Part shown: piece by piece, positions 1 through 5,866 of the stretch | Layout of the letters: every line of letters begins with the position of its first letter | Numbering within the stretch: the first letter of the stretch is position 1 | Assembly: GCA_036752465.1 (NCBI GenBank) | Contig: DAIOSQ010000111.1 | Span: 1-5,866, forward strand | DNA length: 5,866 bases | DNA from: DAIOSQ01 sp036752465 | GTDB lineage: Bacteria > Pseudomonadota > Gammaproteobacteria > Legionellales > Legionellaceae | Direction: 5' to 3' | Program-made: the position numbers and the translations under genes | The notes under the pieces: generated by a model | The model's input: the letters and a program-made list of their open reading frames with translations, nothing else | Database searches by the model: none | Told to the model about the DNA's origin: nothing

Positions 1-2194
1 GCAGCAGCGTATTCATCGATCCCTGGATGTCTTAGAGGTGGATAACATCCGAGAATTGAGCAAAACGGGCGAAGCAATCCGCGCATGGATTACCTCTGCA
101 CCATTTTTGCCAGAGTTCGTAGACGCTGTCCATGCTGCATATCGTCAGTTGGCTGGTGATATTGGCCACTCGCAGTTTTCGGTTGCTGTGCGTTCTTCCG
201 CAACCGCAGAAGATCTGCCCGATGCCTCTTTTGCTGGTCAGCAGGAAACCTATCTGAATGTTAAAAGTATCGATGAAATATTAAAGGCGATCAAACTGGT
301 TTTTGCATCTTTGTATAATGATAGAGCGATAGCGTACCGTGTGCATCATGGATTTAAGCATGATGAAGTTGCCATATCGGCTGGAATTCAGCAAATGATT
401 CGCAGTGATGTTGCGGCCAGTGGCGTTATGTTTACTATCGATACCGAGTCAGGCTTTGGTGATGTTGTGCTGATCACTTCTTCTTATGGGCTGGGTGAAA
501 TGATAGTCCAGGGGGCCGTGAATCCCGATGAATTTTATGTCCATAAACCAGGGTTGATTGCGGGTAGGCCGGCCATCATTCGAAAGACCCTAGGTTCGAA
601 ACAAAGCATGATGATTTATAATGATGATGCCGGTTGTGATAGTGCAGTCAAAATTATTCCAGTGTCCGCCCAGATGCAACGGGTATATTCATTATCTGGG
701 CCAGAGATAGAACATCTGGCTACCCAAGCATTGGCGATCGAACAACATTACGGTCGACCCATGGATATTGAATGGGCTAAAGATGGTGTCGATGGTAAGC
801 TGTATATTCTACAAGCTCGACCTGAAACAGTTAAAAGTCGTGCAAATAAAAAATCTCTGGAACGATATGAGTTAAAAGCCAAAGGTATCGTATTGTCTGA
901 AGGTCGTAGTATTGGTCAGCGCATTGGGCAAGGACGCGTCAGGGTTATTCATGATGTCAGCGAAATGCATCGAGTGGAGCCAGGCGATGTGTTGGTATCG
1001 GACATGACAGATCCTGATTGGGAGCCGGTGATGAAACGTGCTGCAGCCATTGTGACGAATCGTGGTGGTAGAACGTGTCACGCCGCTATCATTGCACGTG
1101 AATTAGGTATTCCCGCAGTGGTGGGTTGCGGCGATGCGACCAAGGTGATTCAAGATGGTGTTGAAGTAACAGTGTCTTGTGCTGAAGGTGATACAGGGTA
1201 TGTTTATGATGGGTTATTGCCATTTGAGCATGTCACCCTAGATGTCGATAATATGCCGCAACTTCCGGTCAAGATTATGCTGAATGTTGGCAACCCTGAT
1301 AGGGCATTTTCATTCCAAACGGTCCCTAATGCCGGTGTTGGTTTGGCTAGATTAGAGTTTTTGATATCAAACACCATTGGCATCCATCCTAAGGCTTTGC
1401 TAGAGTTTGATACGATAGCTGATGCAAGCTTAAAGCAATTTATCGCCGAAAAAACTTGCGCCTATGAAACTCCAGTGGAATATTATATCGAGCGCTTAAA
1501 AGAAGGGATAGCCACCATAGCTGCTGCATTTTATCCCAAGCCTGTCATTGTGCGTTTATCTGATTTTAAATCCAATGAATACGCCAATTTGGTTGGCGGC
1601 CAATTGTATGAACCGCACGAAGAAAATCCGATGTTAGGGTTCCGTGGGGCTGCCCGCTATGTATCACCTCTTTTCCAAGATTGTTTTGCTCTGGAGTGTA
1701 TAGCCTTACGCCGCGCGCGCGAGCAGATGGGGTTAAGTAATATTCAGGTGATGGTGCCGTTTGTGCGCACCATTGCGGAAGCGAGCTCTGTCATTGAGGT
1801 ATTGAAAAATCAGGGATTAGAGCGCGGCGTAGATGACTTAAAAATAATTATGATGTGTGAGTTGCCTTCAAATGCATTATTGGCGCATCAATTCTTGGAG
1901 TATTTTGATGGTTTTTCAATTGGTTCGAATGATTTGACCCAACTAACCCTTGGTTTGGACCGTGATTCTGGCCTAGTAGCTGCGCAATTTGATGAGCGTG
2001 ACGCTGCGGTTAAAGCATTATTGCACATGGCCATTTCTGCATGTAAACAAGCGGGAAAATATATTGGTATTTGTGGGCAAGGGCCATCGGATCATCTTGA
2101 TTTTGCCCACTGGCTAATGGCTGAGGGGATAGAGAGCATGTCACTAAATCCAGACTCGGTGTTGGCAACCAGTTTATTTTTAGCGGAACGATAA
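1..2194 (+). CDS. ppsA: Phosphoenolpyruvate synthase (pyruvate, water dikinase), 5'-truncated by window edge
   Basis: PpsA converts pyruvate, ATP and water to PEP, AMP and phosphate, the entry step of gluconeogenesis from pyruvate; it is cytosolic. The frame is open from base 2 to the TAA at 2192-2194 (730 codons). The first visible residues (QQRIHRSLDVLE) align with about residue 66 of E. coli PpsA as I recall it, so some 65 N-terminal residues are missing and the full length would be near the usual 790. The GTG at 38 is internal, not the start. Three domains are visible in order. The ATP-grasp-type nucleotide-binding domain carries VRSSATAEDLPDASFAGQQE (bases 188-247) and GRPMDIEWAKDG. The swivelling phosphohistidine domain carries TNRGGRTCHAAIIARELG, with the catalytic His codon at 1079-1081. 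The C-terminal PEP/pyruvate-binding barrel carries RLSDFKSNEYANLVGG, ENPMLGFRGAARY, FSIGSNDLTQLTLGLDRDSG and GICGQGPSD, with its Cys codon at 2072-2074. All key motifs are intact. It is the first visible gene of a tight + strand cluster. Confidence 0.97.
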   Translation, partial: QQRIHRSLDVLEVDNIRELSKTGEAIRAWITSAPFLPEFVDAVHAAYRQLAGDIGHSQFSVAVRSSATAEDLPDASFAGQQETYLNVKSIDEILKAIKLVFASLYNDRAIAYRVHHGFKHDEVAISAGIQQMIRSDVAASGVMFTIDTESGFGDVVLITSSYGLGEMIVQGAVNPDEFYVHKPGLIAGRPAIIRKTLGSKQSMMIYNDDAGCDSAVKIIPVSAQMQRVYSLSGPEIEHLATQALAIEQHYGRPMDIEWAKDGVDGKLYILQARPETVKSRANKKSLERYELKAKGIVLSEGRSIGQRIGQGRVRVIHDVSEMHRVEPGDVLVSDMTDPDWEPVMKRAAAIVTNRGGRTCHAAIIARELGIPAVVGCGDATKVIQDGVEVTVSCAEGDTGYVYDGLLPFEHVTLDVDNMPQLPVKIMLNVGNPDRAFSFQTVPNAGVGLARLEFLISNTIGIHPKALLEFDTIADASLKQFIAEKTCAYETPVEYYIERLKEGIATIAAAFYPKPVIVRLSDFKSNEYANLVGGQLYEPHEENPMLGFRGAARYVSPLFQDCFALECIALRRAREQMGLSNIQVMVPFVRTIAEASSVIEVLKNQGLERGVDDLKIIMMCELPSNALLAHQFLEYFDGFSIGSNDLTQLTLGLDRDSGLVAAQFDERDAAVKALLHMAISACKQAGKYIGICGQGPSDHLDFAHWLMAEGIESMSLNPDSVLATSLFLAER

Positions 2195-2199
2195 GTCTT

Positions 2200-3540
2200 A
2201 TGCACCAGGATCCAGTTGTCGGCGTGATTATTGCTGTCACCGTATTATATATTTTCAGTCTTACCGGTCGATATATTGCACAAAAATTCCATCAGCCTAG
2301 TGTATTGGGCGAACTGTTGATGGGTGTGGTGTTGGGAAATGTTGGTTATTTGCTTGGCGTGCAACTCGTTTTTATCATTCGAGAGGGATCGGCTATTTAC
2401 ACCATCACCCATGAGTTGCTTCAAGGTGTTGCTCTGCCGCAAGCAATTGCACAGGCTGTGGCCCAACGAGACGTGCCTGCCCTTATGACGGCCTTAAGTG
2501 GGCCAGGCGGTCTGAATCTCCTAAAAATTTCTTATGTTGTAGATATTTTATCGCGTTTCGGCCTGATTTTTTTGATGTTCCTTGTAGGGTTAGAAAGTTC
2601 GGTCGATGATCTCAAGAAAACCGGCAAGGAGTCGCTCATAGTAGCTTGTATAGGTGTGTTAGCGCCGATTGTACTTGGGTATCTAGCGGTCAGTTTGTTA
2701 ATGCCTGAAGCTTTACTTAAAACACAAATATTTCTAGCAGCCACGCTCTCTGCGACCAGTGCGGGCATTACCGCTAGGGTCTTTAAAGATCTGCGCAAGT
2801 TGCAAACACGCGAAGCCAGTACCATCCTCGGTGCTGCGATGATTGATGACATTCTGGGGTTAATGATTTTGGCTATTGTTAGCGCTATTGTCGTGAGTGG
2901 CAGTGTGCACCTAGGCAAAATTATTATGATCCTTGTTGACGCAACGCTGTTTTTCACAGTTACCTTGTGGCTGGGGCCATGGCTGTTGAAGCACACCATC
3001 CGGTGTTTAAAATTTTTGGATCCCTGGGAAACTAAATTTGCAGTCGCATTTTTGCTGATGATGATCCTGGCAAGCTTTGCTGCACTCGCACAACTGGCTA
3101 CCATTATTGGCGCTTTTATTGCTGGTTTGCTGATCAAAGAAGAGTATTTCCATGATCATAAAAGCTTGTTGACCATACACAATTTAGTTGCCCCTATTGA
3201 AGCACTGTTGGCACCCCTATTTTTCATTTTGGTGGGGTTGCAGGTTAAGTTGGAATTATTTATGCGTGTTGATGTCATAAGCTTGGCGGTAGCGTTAGTT
3301 ATAGCAGCGGTCATTGGCAAGCTACTGAGTGGCTTGGGCGGGCATCGCCAAGATGATCGATGGCTGATAGGTATAGGTATGTTGCCACGTGGAGAGGTTG
3401 GTTTGGTGTTTGCATCTATCGGTAAAACACTTGGTGTGGTCACGGATGATGTGTTTTCAGCGATCATTTTGATGGTCATTGTGACTACCGTGATTACCCC
3501 AATTTGGTTAAAATCGCGTTATCAGAAAAAAATGGATTGA
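2200..3540 (+). CDS. Cation/proton antiporter, CPA2 (KefB/NapA-like Na_H_Exchanger) family
   Basis: A predicted 446-residue inner-membrane monovalent cation/H+ antiporter. The protein is mostly hydrophobic helices. Family signatures are HQPSVLGELLMGVVLGN (residues 31-47), LIFLMFLVGLESS (122-134), ATLSATSAGITARVFKDL (181-198), IDD in GAAMIDDILGLMILAIV (211-227), GAFIAGLLI (304-312), LLAPLFFILVGLQV (336-349) and GMLPRGEVGLVFASIGKTLG (393-412). Asp216-Asp217 match the paired aspartates of the ion-binding site of CPA2 antiporters, which suggests an active transporter. The protein ends soon after the last helix (KSRYQKKMD), so it has only the membrane domain and lacks the RCK/TrkA_N regulatory domain of full KefB/KefC. 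A long polar stretch at about residues 61-113 separates the second and third hydrophobic regions. The ATG at 2200 lies 5 bases after the ppsA stop; a weak GGAA at 2185-2188 is the only Shine-Dalgarno candidate, so translational coupling is likely. Whether it moves Na+, K+ or another ion cannot be told. Confidence 0.9.
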   Translation: MHQDPVVGVIIAVTVLYIFSLTGRYIAQKFHQPSVLGELLMGVVLGNVGYLLGVQLVFIIREGSAIYTITHELLQGVALPQAIAQAVAQRDVPALMTALSGPGGLNLLKISYVVDILSRFGLIFLMFLVGLESSVDDLKKTGKESLIVACIGVLAPIVLGYLAVSLLMPEALLKTQIFLAATLSATSAGITARVFKDLRKLQTREASTILGAAMIDDILGLMILAIVSAIVVSGSVHLGKIIMILVDATLFFTVTLWLGPWLLKHTIRCLKFLDPWETKFAVAFLLMMILASFAALAQLATIIGAFIAGLLIKEEYFHDHKSLLTIHNLVAPIEALLAPLFFILVGLQVKLELFMRVDVISLAVALVIAAVIGKLLSGLGGHRQDDRWLIGIGMLPRGEVGLVFASIGKTLGVVTDDVFSAIILMVIVTTVITPIWLKSRYQKKMD

Positions 3541-3543
3541 CTT

Positions 3544-4386
3544 ATGTTGCCTAATGCTCGGGATATATTGGCAGATGTTACGCGTGCCTTACAAGAAGAT
3601 GTCGGTGATGGTGACGTTACCGCAGTATTATTACCGGAGCGCTGCCGCGTAAAGGCTCATATTATTTCCAGAGAGCCTATGGTGGTATGTGGTCAAGCCT
3701 GGGTCAATATGGTTTTTGCTACGCTCGATGAGGATATACATATCCAATGGTTAGTCGCAGAAGGTAGTGTTCAATCAGAGCCTACGGTTCTATGTGAGAT
3801 CAGTGGCTGGGTACGTCCGTTATTAACCGGGGAACGTACGGCACTCAACTTTTTACAAACATTATCTGGTACGGCAACCAAGACACATCAATTCTGTCAA
3901 GCTTTAGCCGGTACACATACTAAGTTACTGGATACGCGCAAGACCTTGCCTGGCTTGAGAAAAGCGCAAAAATATGCGGTCCAGTGTGGCGGCGCGCATA
4001 ACCACCGTATGGGATTGTATGATGCATTTTTAATTAAAGAAAACCATATCAAAGCCGCTGGTTCGATTACTGCAGCTGTGCAGCAAGCCCGGGGGCTTGC
4101 TGCACAGCTGATGATCGAAGTTGAAGTCGAAACGTGGCAGCAATTTCAAGAGGCGCTCAGCTTAAATCTCTCGCGTATTATGCTTGATAATTTCGATGAT
4201 ACTATGTTGGCCGAAGCTGTCTTGATGAGTCGGGAGAAAAGCTGTACCTTAGAAGTTTCTGGTGGCGTGTCATTAGCTAATGTCAGAGCATTGGCGCAGA
4301 CCGGCATTGATTATATTTCCGTAGGTGCATTGACAAAGTCCGTGCAGGCTATTGATCTAAGTCTGCTTATTCGAGAAGTACTATGA
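3544..4386 (+). CDS. nadC: Nicotinate-nucleotide pyrophosphorylase (quinolinate phosphoribosyltransferase)
   Basis: NadC condenses quinolinate with PRPP to nicotinate mononucleotide, releasing CO2 and pyrophosphate, in de novo NAD synthesis (cytosol). At 280 residues it has normal family length. The N-terminal sandwich domain carries EDVGDGDVTA (18-27). The alpha/beta barrel carries GERTALNFLQTLSGTAT (96-112), LLDTRKTLPGLRKAQKYAV (128-146), GGAHNHRMGLYDAFLIKENH (149-168), IEVEVET (191-197), IMLDNFD (212-218) and LEVSGGVSLANV...DYISVGALT (236-264). Substrate-binding residues known from the Mycobacterium tuberculosis enzyme (Arg105, Arg139-Lys140, His161-Arg162, Lys172) correspond with a constant offset to Arg98, Arg132-Lys133, His154-Arg155 and Lys165, so it should be active. 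The ATG at 3544 follows the antiporter stop by 3 bases, with a minimal GGA at 3534-3536. nadA and nadB are not in the window, so quinolinate supply must be encoded elsewhere. Codons 177-189 are formed by a perfect inverted repeat (see separate entry). Confidence 0.97.
   Translation: MLPNARDILADVTRALQEDVGDGDVTAVLLPERCRVKAHIISREPMVVCGQAWVNMVFATLDEDIHIQWLVAEGSVQSEPTVLCEISGWVRPLLTGERTALNFLQTLSGTATKTHQFCQALAGTHTKLLDTRKTLPGLRKAQKYAVQCGGAHNHRMGLYDAFLIKENHIKAAGSITAAVQQARGLAAQLMIEVEVETWQQFQEALSLNLSRIMLDNFDDTMLAEAVLMSREKSCTLEVSGGVSLANVRALAQTGIDYISVGALTKSVQAIDLSLLIREVL
4073..4110. repeat. Perfect 18-base inverted repeat inside nadC
   Basis: The left arm CAGCTGTGCAGCAAGCCC (4073-4090) is the exact reverse complement of 4093-4110, with two G bases between them. 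The RNA could form a stem of 17-18 pairs with a 2-4 base loop. Symmetry ends abruptly on both sides: the next bases, 4072 and 4111, do not pair. Both outer ends read CAGCTG. It codes for residues 177-189 of NadC (around AVQQARGLAAQ), in the variable stretch between the catalytic Lys165 region and the EVEVE strand. From memory of E. coli NadC, the number of residues between these landmarks is unchanged, so it does not look like an inserted element. No other copy is seen in the window. No T-run follows it, so it is not a standard intrinsic terminator. Confidence 0.95.
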
Positions 4387-5456
4387 GTTTTACTATTGTC
4401 ATGACAGGAGGGGGCACAGCAGGCCACGTCATTCCTAATATTGCTTTAATCGAACAATTAAAACAAGAAGCCTGGCAATTGCATTATATCGGTGCAAAAG
4501 ATGGGGTGGAAGAGCGCATGGTGCTGGCGCAACAAGTGCCGTTTTATGCAATACGCTGTGGCAAATTACGCAGATATTTCAGTTGGAAAACGTTCTGGGA
4601 ACCGCTCAATATTCTTGCAGGGATCATGCAAGCTTACCGCATCATTCGCCGCATCAAACCTAACATTGTTTTCTCTAAGGGTGGTTTTGTATCCTTTCCA
4701 GTTGTGGTGGCTGCTTGGTTGAATAACGTTCCAATCGTGATTCATGAGTCTGATATGACCCCTGGGTTAGCCAATCGCATGAGCTTTCCCTTTGCCAGAA
4801 AAATTTGCGTGACCTTCGCAACGACGAACACGCAACACAATCGTCCTGTTGTCATTACAGGCTCACCCGTCAGAGCAAACATATTCACCGGCGACCGCCA
4901 CAAAGCGCTGCAATATTGTCAATTTAGCGGTAAAAAACCCTGTTTATTGATTATCGGTGGAAGTATGGGCGCGCAAAATATCAATCGTTGTGTACATAGC
5001 GCGGTGGAGATATTATGCCAAACATTTCATGTGATACACGTCTGTGGCAAAGGCAAAATGGATTCTGCCACAGCTCACGCAGACTATCGACAATTTGAGT
5101 ATATCGATGAGGAGATGGCTGATGTGCTTGCCTTGAGCGATATGGTGGTGGCGCGAGCAGGTGCAAATACAGTTTTTGAATTACTTTGCTTAGCAAAACC
5201 ACACGTTTTTATCCCATTATCGCGTAAGGTGAGCCGTGGTGACCAAATTCAAAATGCAAAATTTTTCGAACAACAAGGGATTAGCGTGGTATTAGATGAT
5301 GACAAGCTAAGCAAAGAAACATTGCTGGCTGCCATAGCTGACGTCCACCATAGGCAAGCTGAAATTATCGCACATATTAAACAACTCAATATCTTACCGG
5401 CAAACCAAAAAATTATTGATATACTGACGCATGAAGCGACGCAGCGCTTTTGGTGA
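4383..5456 (+). CDS. murG: MurG-type UDP-GlcNAc:lipid I N-acetylglucosaminyltransferase (Firmicutes-like type)
   Basis: MurG transfers GlcNAc from UDP-GlcNAc to undecaprenyl-PP-MurNAc-pentapeptide (lipid I) to make lipid II, at the cytoplasmic face of the inner membrane. The 357-residue GT-B fold shows the N-terminal glycine loop GGGTAGH (9-15), KGGFVSFPVVVAA (99-111), HESDMTPGLANR (121-132), GSPVRANIF (160-168), the C-terminal-domain loop GGSMGAQ (192-198) and the nucleotide-sugar region ARAGANTVFELLCLAKP (257-273) followed by IPLS and SRGDQIQNA (284-292). Signatures such as GKLRRYF, SKGGFVSFP, HESDMTPGLAN and SRGDQI are those I recall from Bacillus/Clostridium MurG and MurG2; the E. coli enzyme has HEQNG and KDRQQ at the matching places. 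The start ATG at 4383 overlaps the nadC stop (ATGA), with GAGAAG at 4373-4378 as a possible ribosome site. A later ATG at 4401 would remove the first beta strand. Standard murG normally sits in the division/cell-wall cluster, so this may be a second copy or a replacement. Confidence 0.9.
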   Translation: MSFTIVMTGGGTAGHVIPNIALIEQLKQEAWQLHYIGAKDGVEERMVLAQQVPFYAIRCGKLRRYFSWKTFWEPLNILAGIMQAYRIIRRIKPNIVFSKGGFVSFPVVVAAWLNNVPIVIHESDMTPGLANRMSFPFARKICVTFATTNTQHNRPVVITGSPVRANIFTGDRHKALQYCQFSGKKPCLLIIGGSMGAQNINRCVHSAVEILCQTFHVIHVCGKGKMDSATAHADYRQFEYIDEEMADVLALSDMVVARAGANTVFELLCLAKPHVFIPLSRKVSRGDQIQNAKFFEQQGISVVLDDDKLSKETLLAAIADVHHRQAEIIAHIKQLNILPANQKIIDILTHEATQRFW

Positions 5457-5457
5457 A

Positions 5458-5478
5458 CTCCATAGCAAAGCTGTGGAG
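5458..5478. terminator. Hairpin between convergent genes, possible terminator without a T-run
   Basis: CTCCATAGC (5458-5466) pairs with GCTGTGGAG (5470-5478) as a 9-pair stem with one G-U pair and an AAA loop, starting one base after the murG stop. No T-run follows on either strand, so it does not meet the usual intrinsic terminator pattern. It lies in the 46-base gap between the murG stop and the stop of the oppositely oriented MFS gene, where termination or 3'-end protection for both transcripts would be expected. Confidence 0.4.
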
Positions 5479-5502
5479 CATCTGGCGTGTACGATCAAGG
5501 GT

Positions 5503-5866
5503 TCAGACCGATTTTGTTCTATTATGGAACAAGATTGTGGTTATATTTGCGCAGACACCAAGCCCAATAAGCACCCAGAAAATAGTCTCAAAATGTCCGG
5601 AATATAGGACAATATAGCCAGTTAAGGTGGGTGCGCAAAACCCCGCCAAAGCTAACACTGCTTCCATAATGCCCAATGCGGTGCCGGCACGTGCTTTAAC
5701 TATATCAATATTGACTGCATAGTAAGCAGCGTTAGCGCTCATGGAAAAGCCTATAGCAAGTGCTATGAACAACATCGCGATATCCGCGCGATGCGTGTAA
5801 ATGATTGCCACAATACATAATTCGGCGAGTACTTGCGAGATTAAAATAGGATAGGTACGTGACGGC
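5503..5866 (-). CDS. Major facilitator superfamily transporter, C-terminal part only
   Basis: This is the last ~120 residues of a membrane transporter on the - strand, convergent with murG, ending at a TGA (complement of 5503-5505). The frame stays open to the window edge (complement of 5812-5865 reads PSRTYPILISQVLAELCI), so the start and most of the protein lie beyond base 5866; the GTG at 5811 is internal. Four hydrophobic segments are visible and would be the last four of a 12-helix MFS protein: ILISQVLAELCIVAIIY, IAMLFIALAIGFSMSANAAYYAV, GTALGIMEAVLALAGFCAPTLTGYIV and IFWVLIGLGVCANITTIL. The pattern of an Asn-rich helix, a short loop with ARAGTALGI, then APTLTGYIV resembles the anion:cation symporter/hexuronate-type MFS branch (typically xAGTASGxxN...APxxTGxI). 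It ends with a short polar tail (FHNRTKSV). The substrate cannot be assigned from this part. Confidence 0.85.
   Translation of the reverse strand, partial: PSRTYPILISQVLAELCIVAIIYTHRADIAMLFIALAIGFSMSANAAYYAVNIDIVKARAGTALGIMEAVLALAGFCAPTLTGYIVLYSGHFETIFWVLIGLGVCANITTILFHNRTKSV

Noticed and set aside
38..40. GTG as a possible start of ppsA
   Set aside because: The frame stays open to the left edge, and the residues before it (QQRIHRSLDVLE) match the PpsA family, so the gene begins outside the window.
1711..1722. GC-alternating run (cgccgcgcgcgcg) in ppsA
   Set aside because: A short run explained by Arg/Ala codons (RRAR) in the conserved protein.
2162..2194. Possible promoter for the antiporter (TTGGCA near 2162)
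   Set aside because: No acceptable -10 hexamer at 16-18 bases spacing, and the bases code for the conserved C-terminus of PpsA.
2532..3137. 201-codon open frame on the - strand inside the antiporter gene
   Set aside because: Its translation is rich in Ser, Ile, Lys and Thr without family motifs, and it lies wholly antisense to a clear, conserved membrane protein; it is a shadow frame.
3156..3479. 107-codon - strand open frame in the antiporter 3' part
   Set aside because: It has low-complexity composition and no recognisable motif, and is antisense to conserved antiporter motifs.
4492..4722. 76-codon + strand frame within murG
   Set aside because: It is out of frame with the conserved MurG sequence, which continues without a break; there is no sign of a frameshift.
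5773..5793. 7-base inverted repeat CATCGCG/CGCGATG
   Set aside because: Short arms with a 7-base spacer inside the MFS coding sequence; expected by chance at this scale.

Overview
The window looks like a piece of a gammaproteobacterial chromosome. Base composition is moderate (roughly mid-40s % GC by eye), and genes are densely packed and nearly all on the + strand. The PEP synthase is very close to the enteric PpsA family along its whole length, and the nadC and antiporter genes also fit a gammaproteobacterium. A Legionellales/Coxiella-like host is possible but cannot be established from this sequence. There are no rRNA or tRNA genes, insertion sequences, CRISPR arrays or phage genes. I found no previously undescribed multi-gene system; the notable signals are smaller in scale.

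Layout. Positions 1-2194 hold the 3' part of ppsA (phosphoenolpyruvate synthase), whose N-terminus lies outside the left edge. After 5 bases comes a CPA2-type cation/proton antiporter (2200-3540). After 3 more bases comes nadC (quinolinate phosphoribosyltransferase, 3544-4386), and its stop overlaps the start of a murG-type glycosyltransferase (4383-5456) in an ATGA junction. These four + strand genes are therefore almost certainly one transcription unit. A 46-base gap containing a short hairpin separates murG from a convergent - strand gene, the C-terminal part of a major facilitator superfamily transporter (5503-5866) that runs off the right edge.

How the genes relate. They do not form one pathway. 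PpsA makes PEP from pyruvate (gluconeogenesis, and PEP for cell-wall precursor synthesis through MurA). NadC makes nicotinate mononucleotide for NAD. MurG adds GlcNAc to lipid I to give lipid II. The antiporter and the MFS protein are inner-membrane transporters. This reads as a housekeeping operon of mixed function.

Two things deserve a second look. First, nadC contains a perfect 18-base inverted repeat (4073-4110) with a 2-base centre. It sits in frame and does not change the protein length relative to the E. coli enzyme as I recall it. Second, the murG product resembles the Firmicutes MurG/MurG2 type much more than the standard proteobacterial MurG, which suggests horizontal acquisition or a second MurG outside the division/cell-wall cluster.
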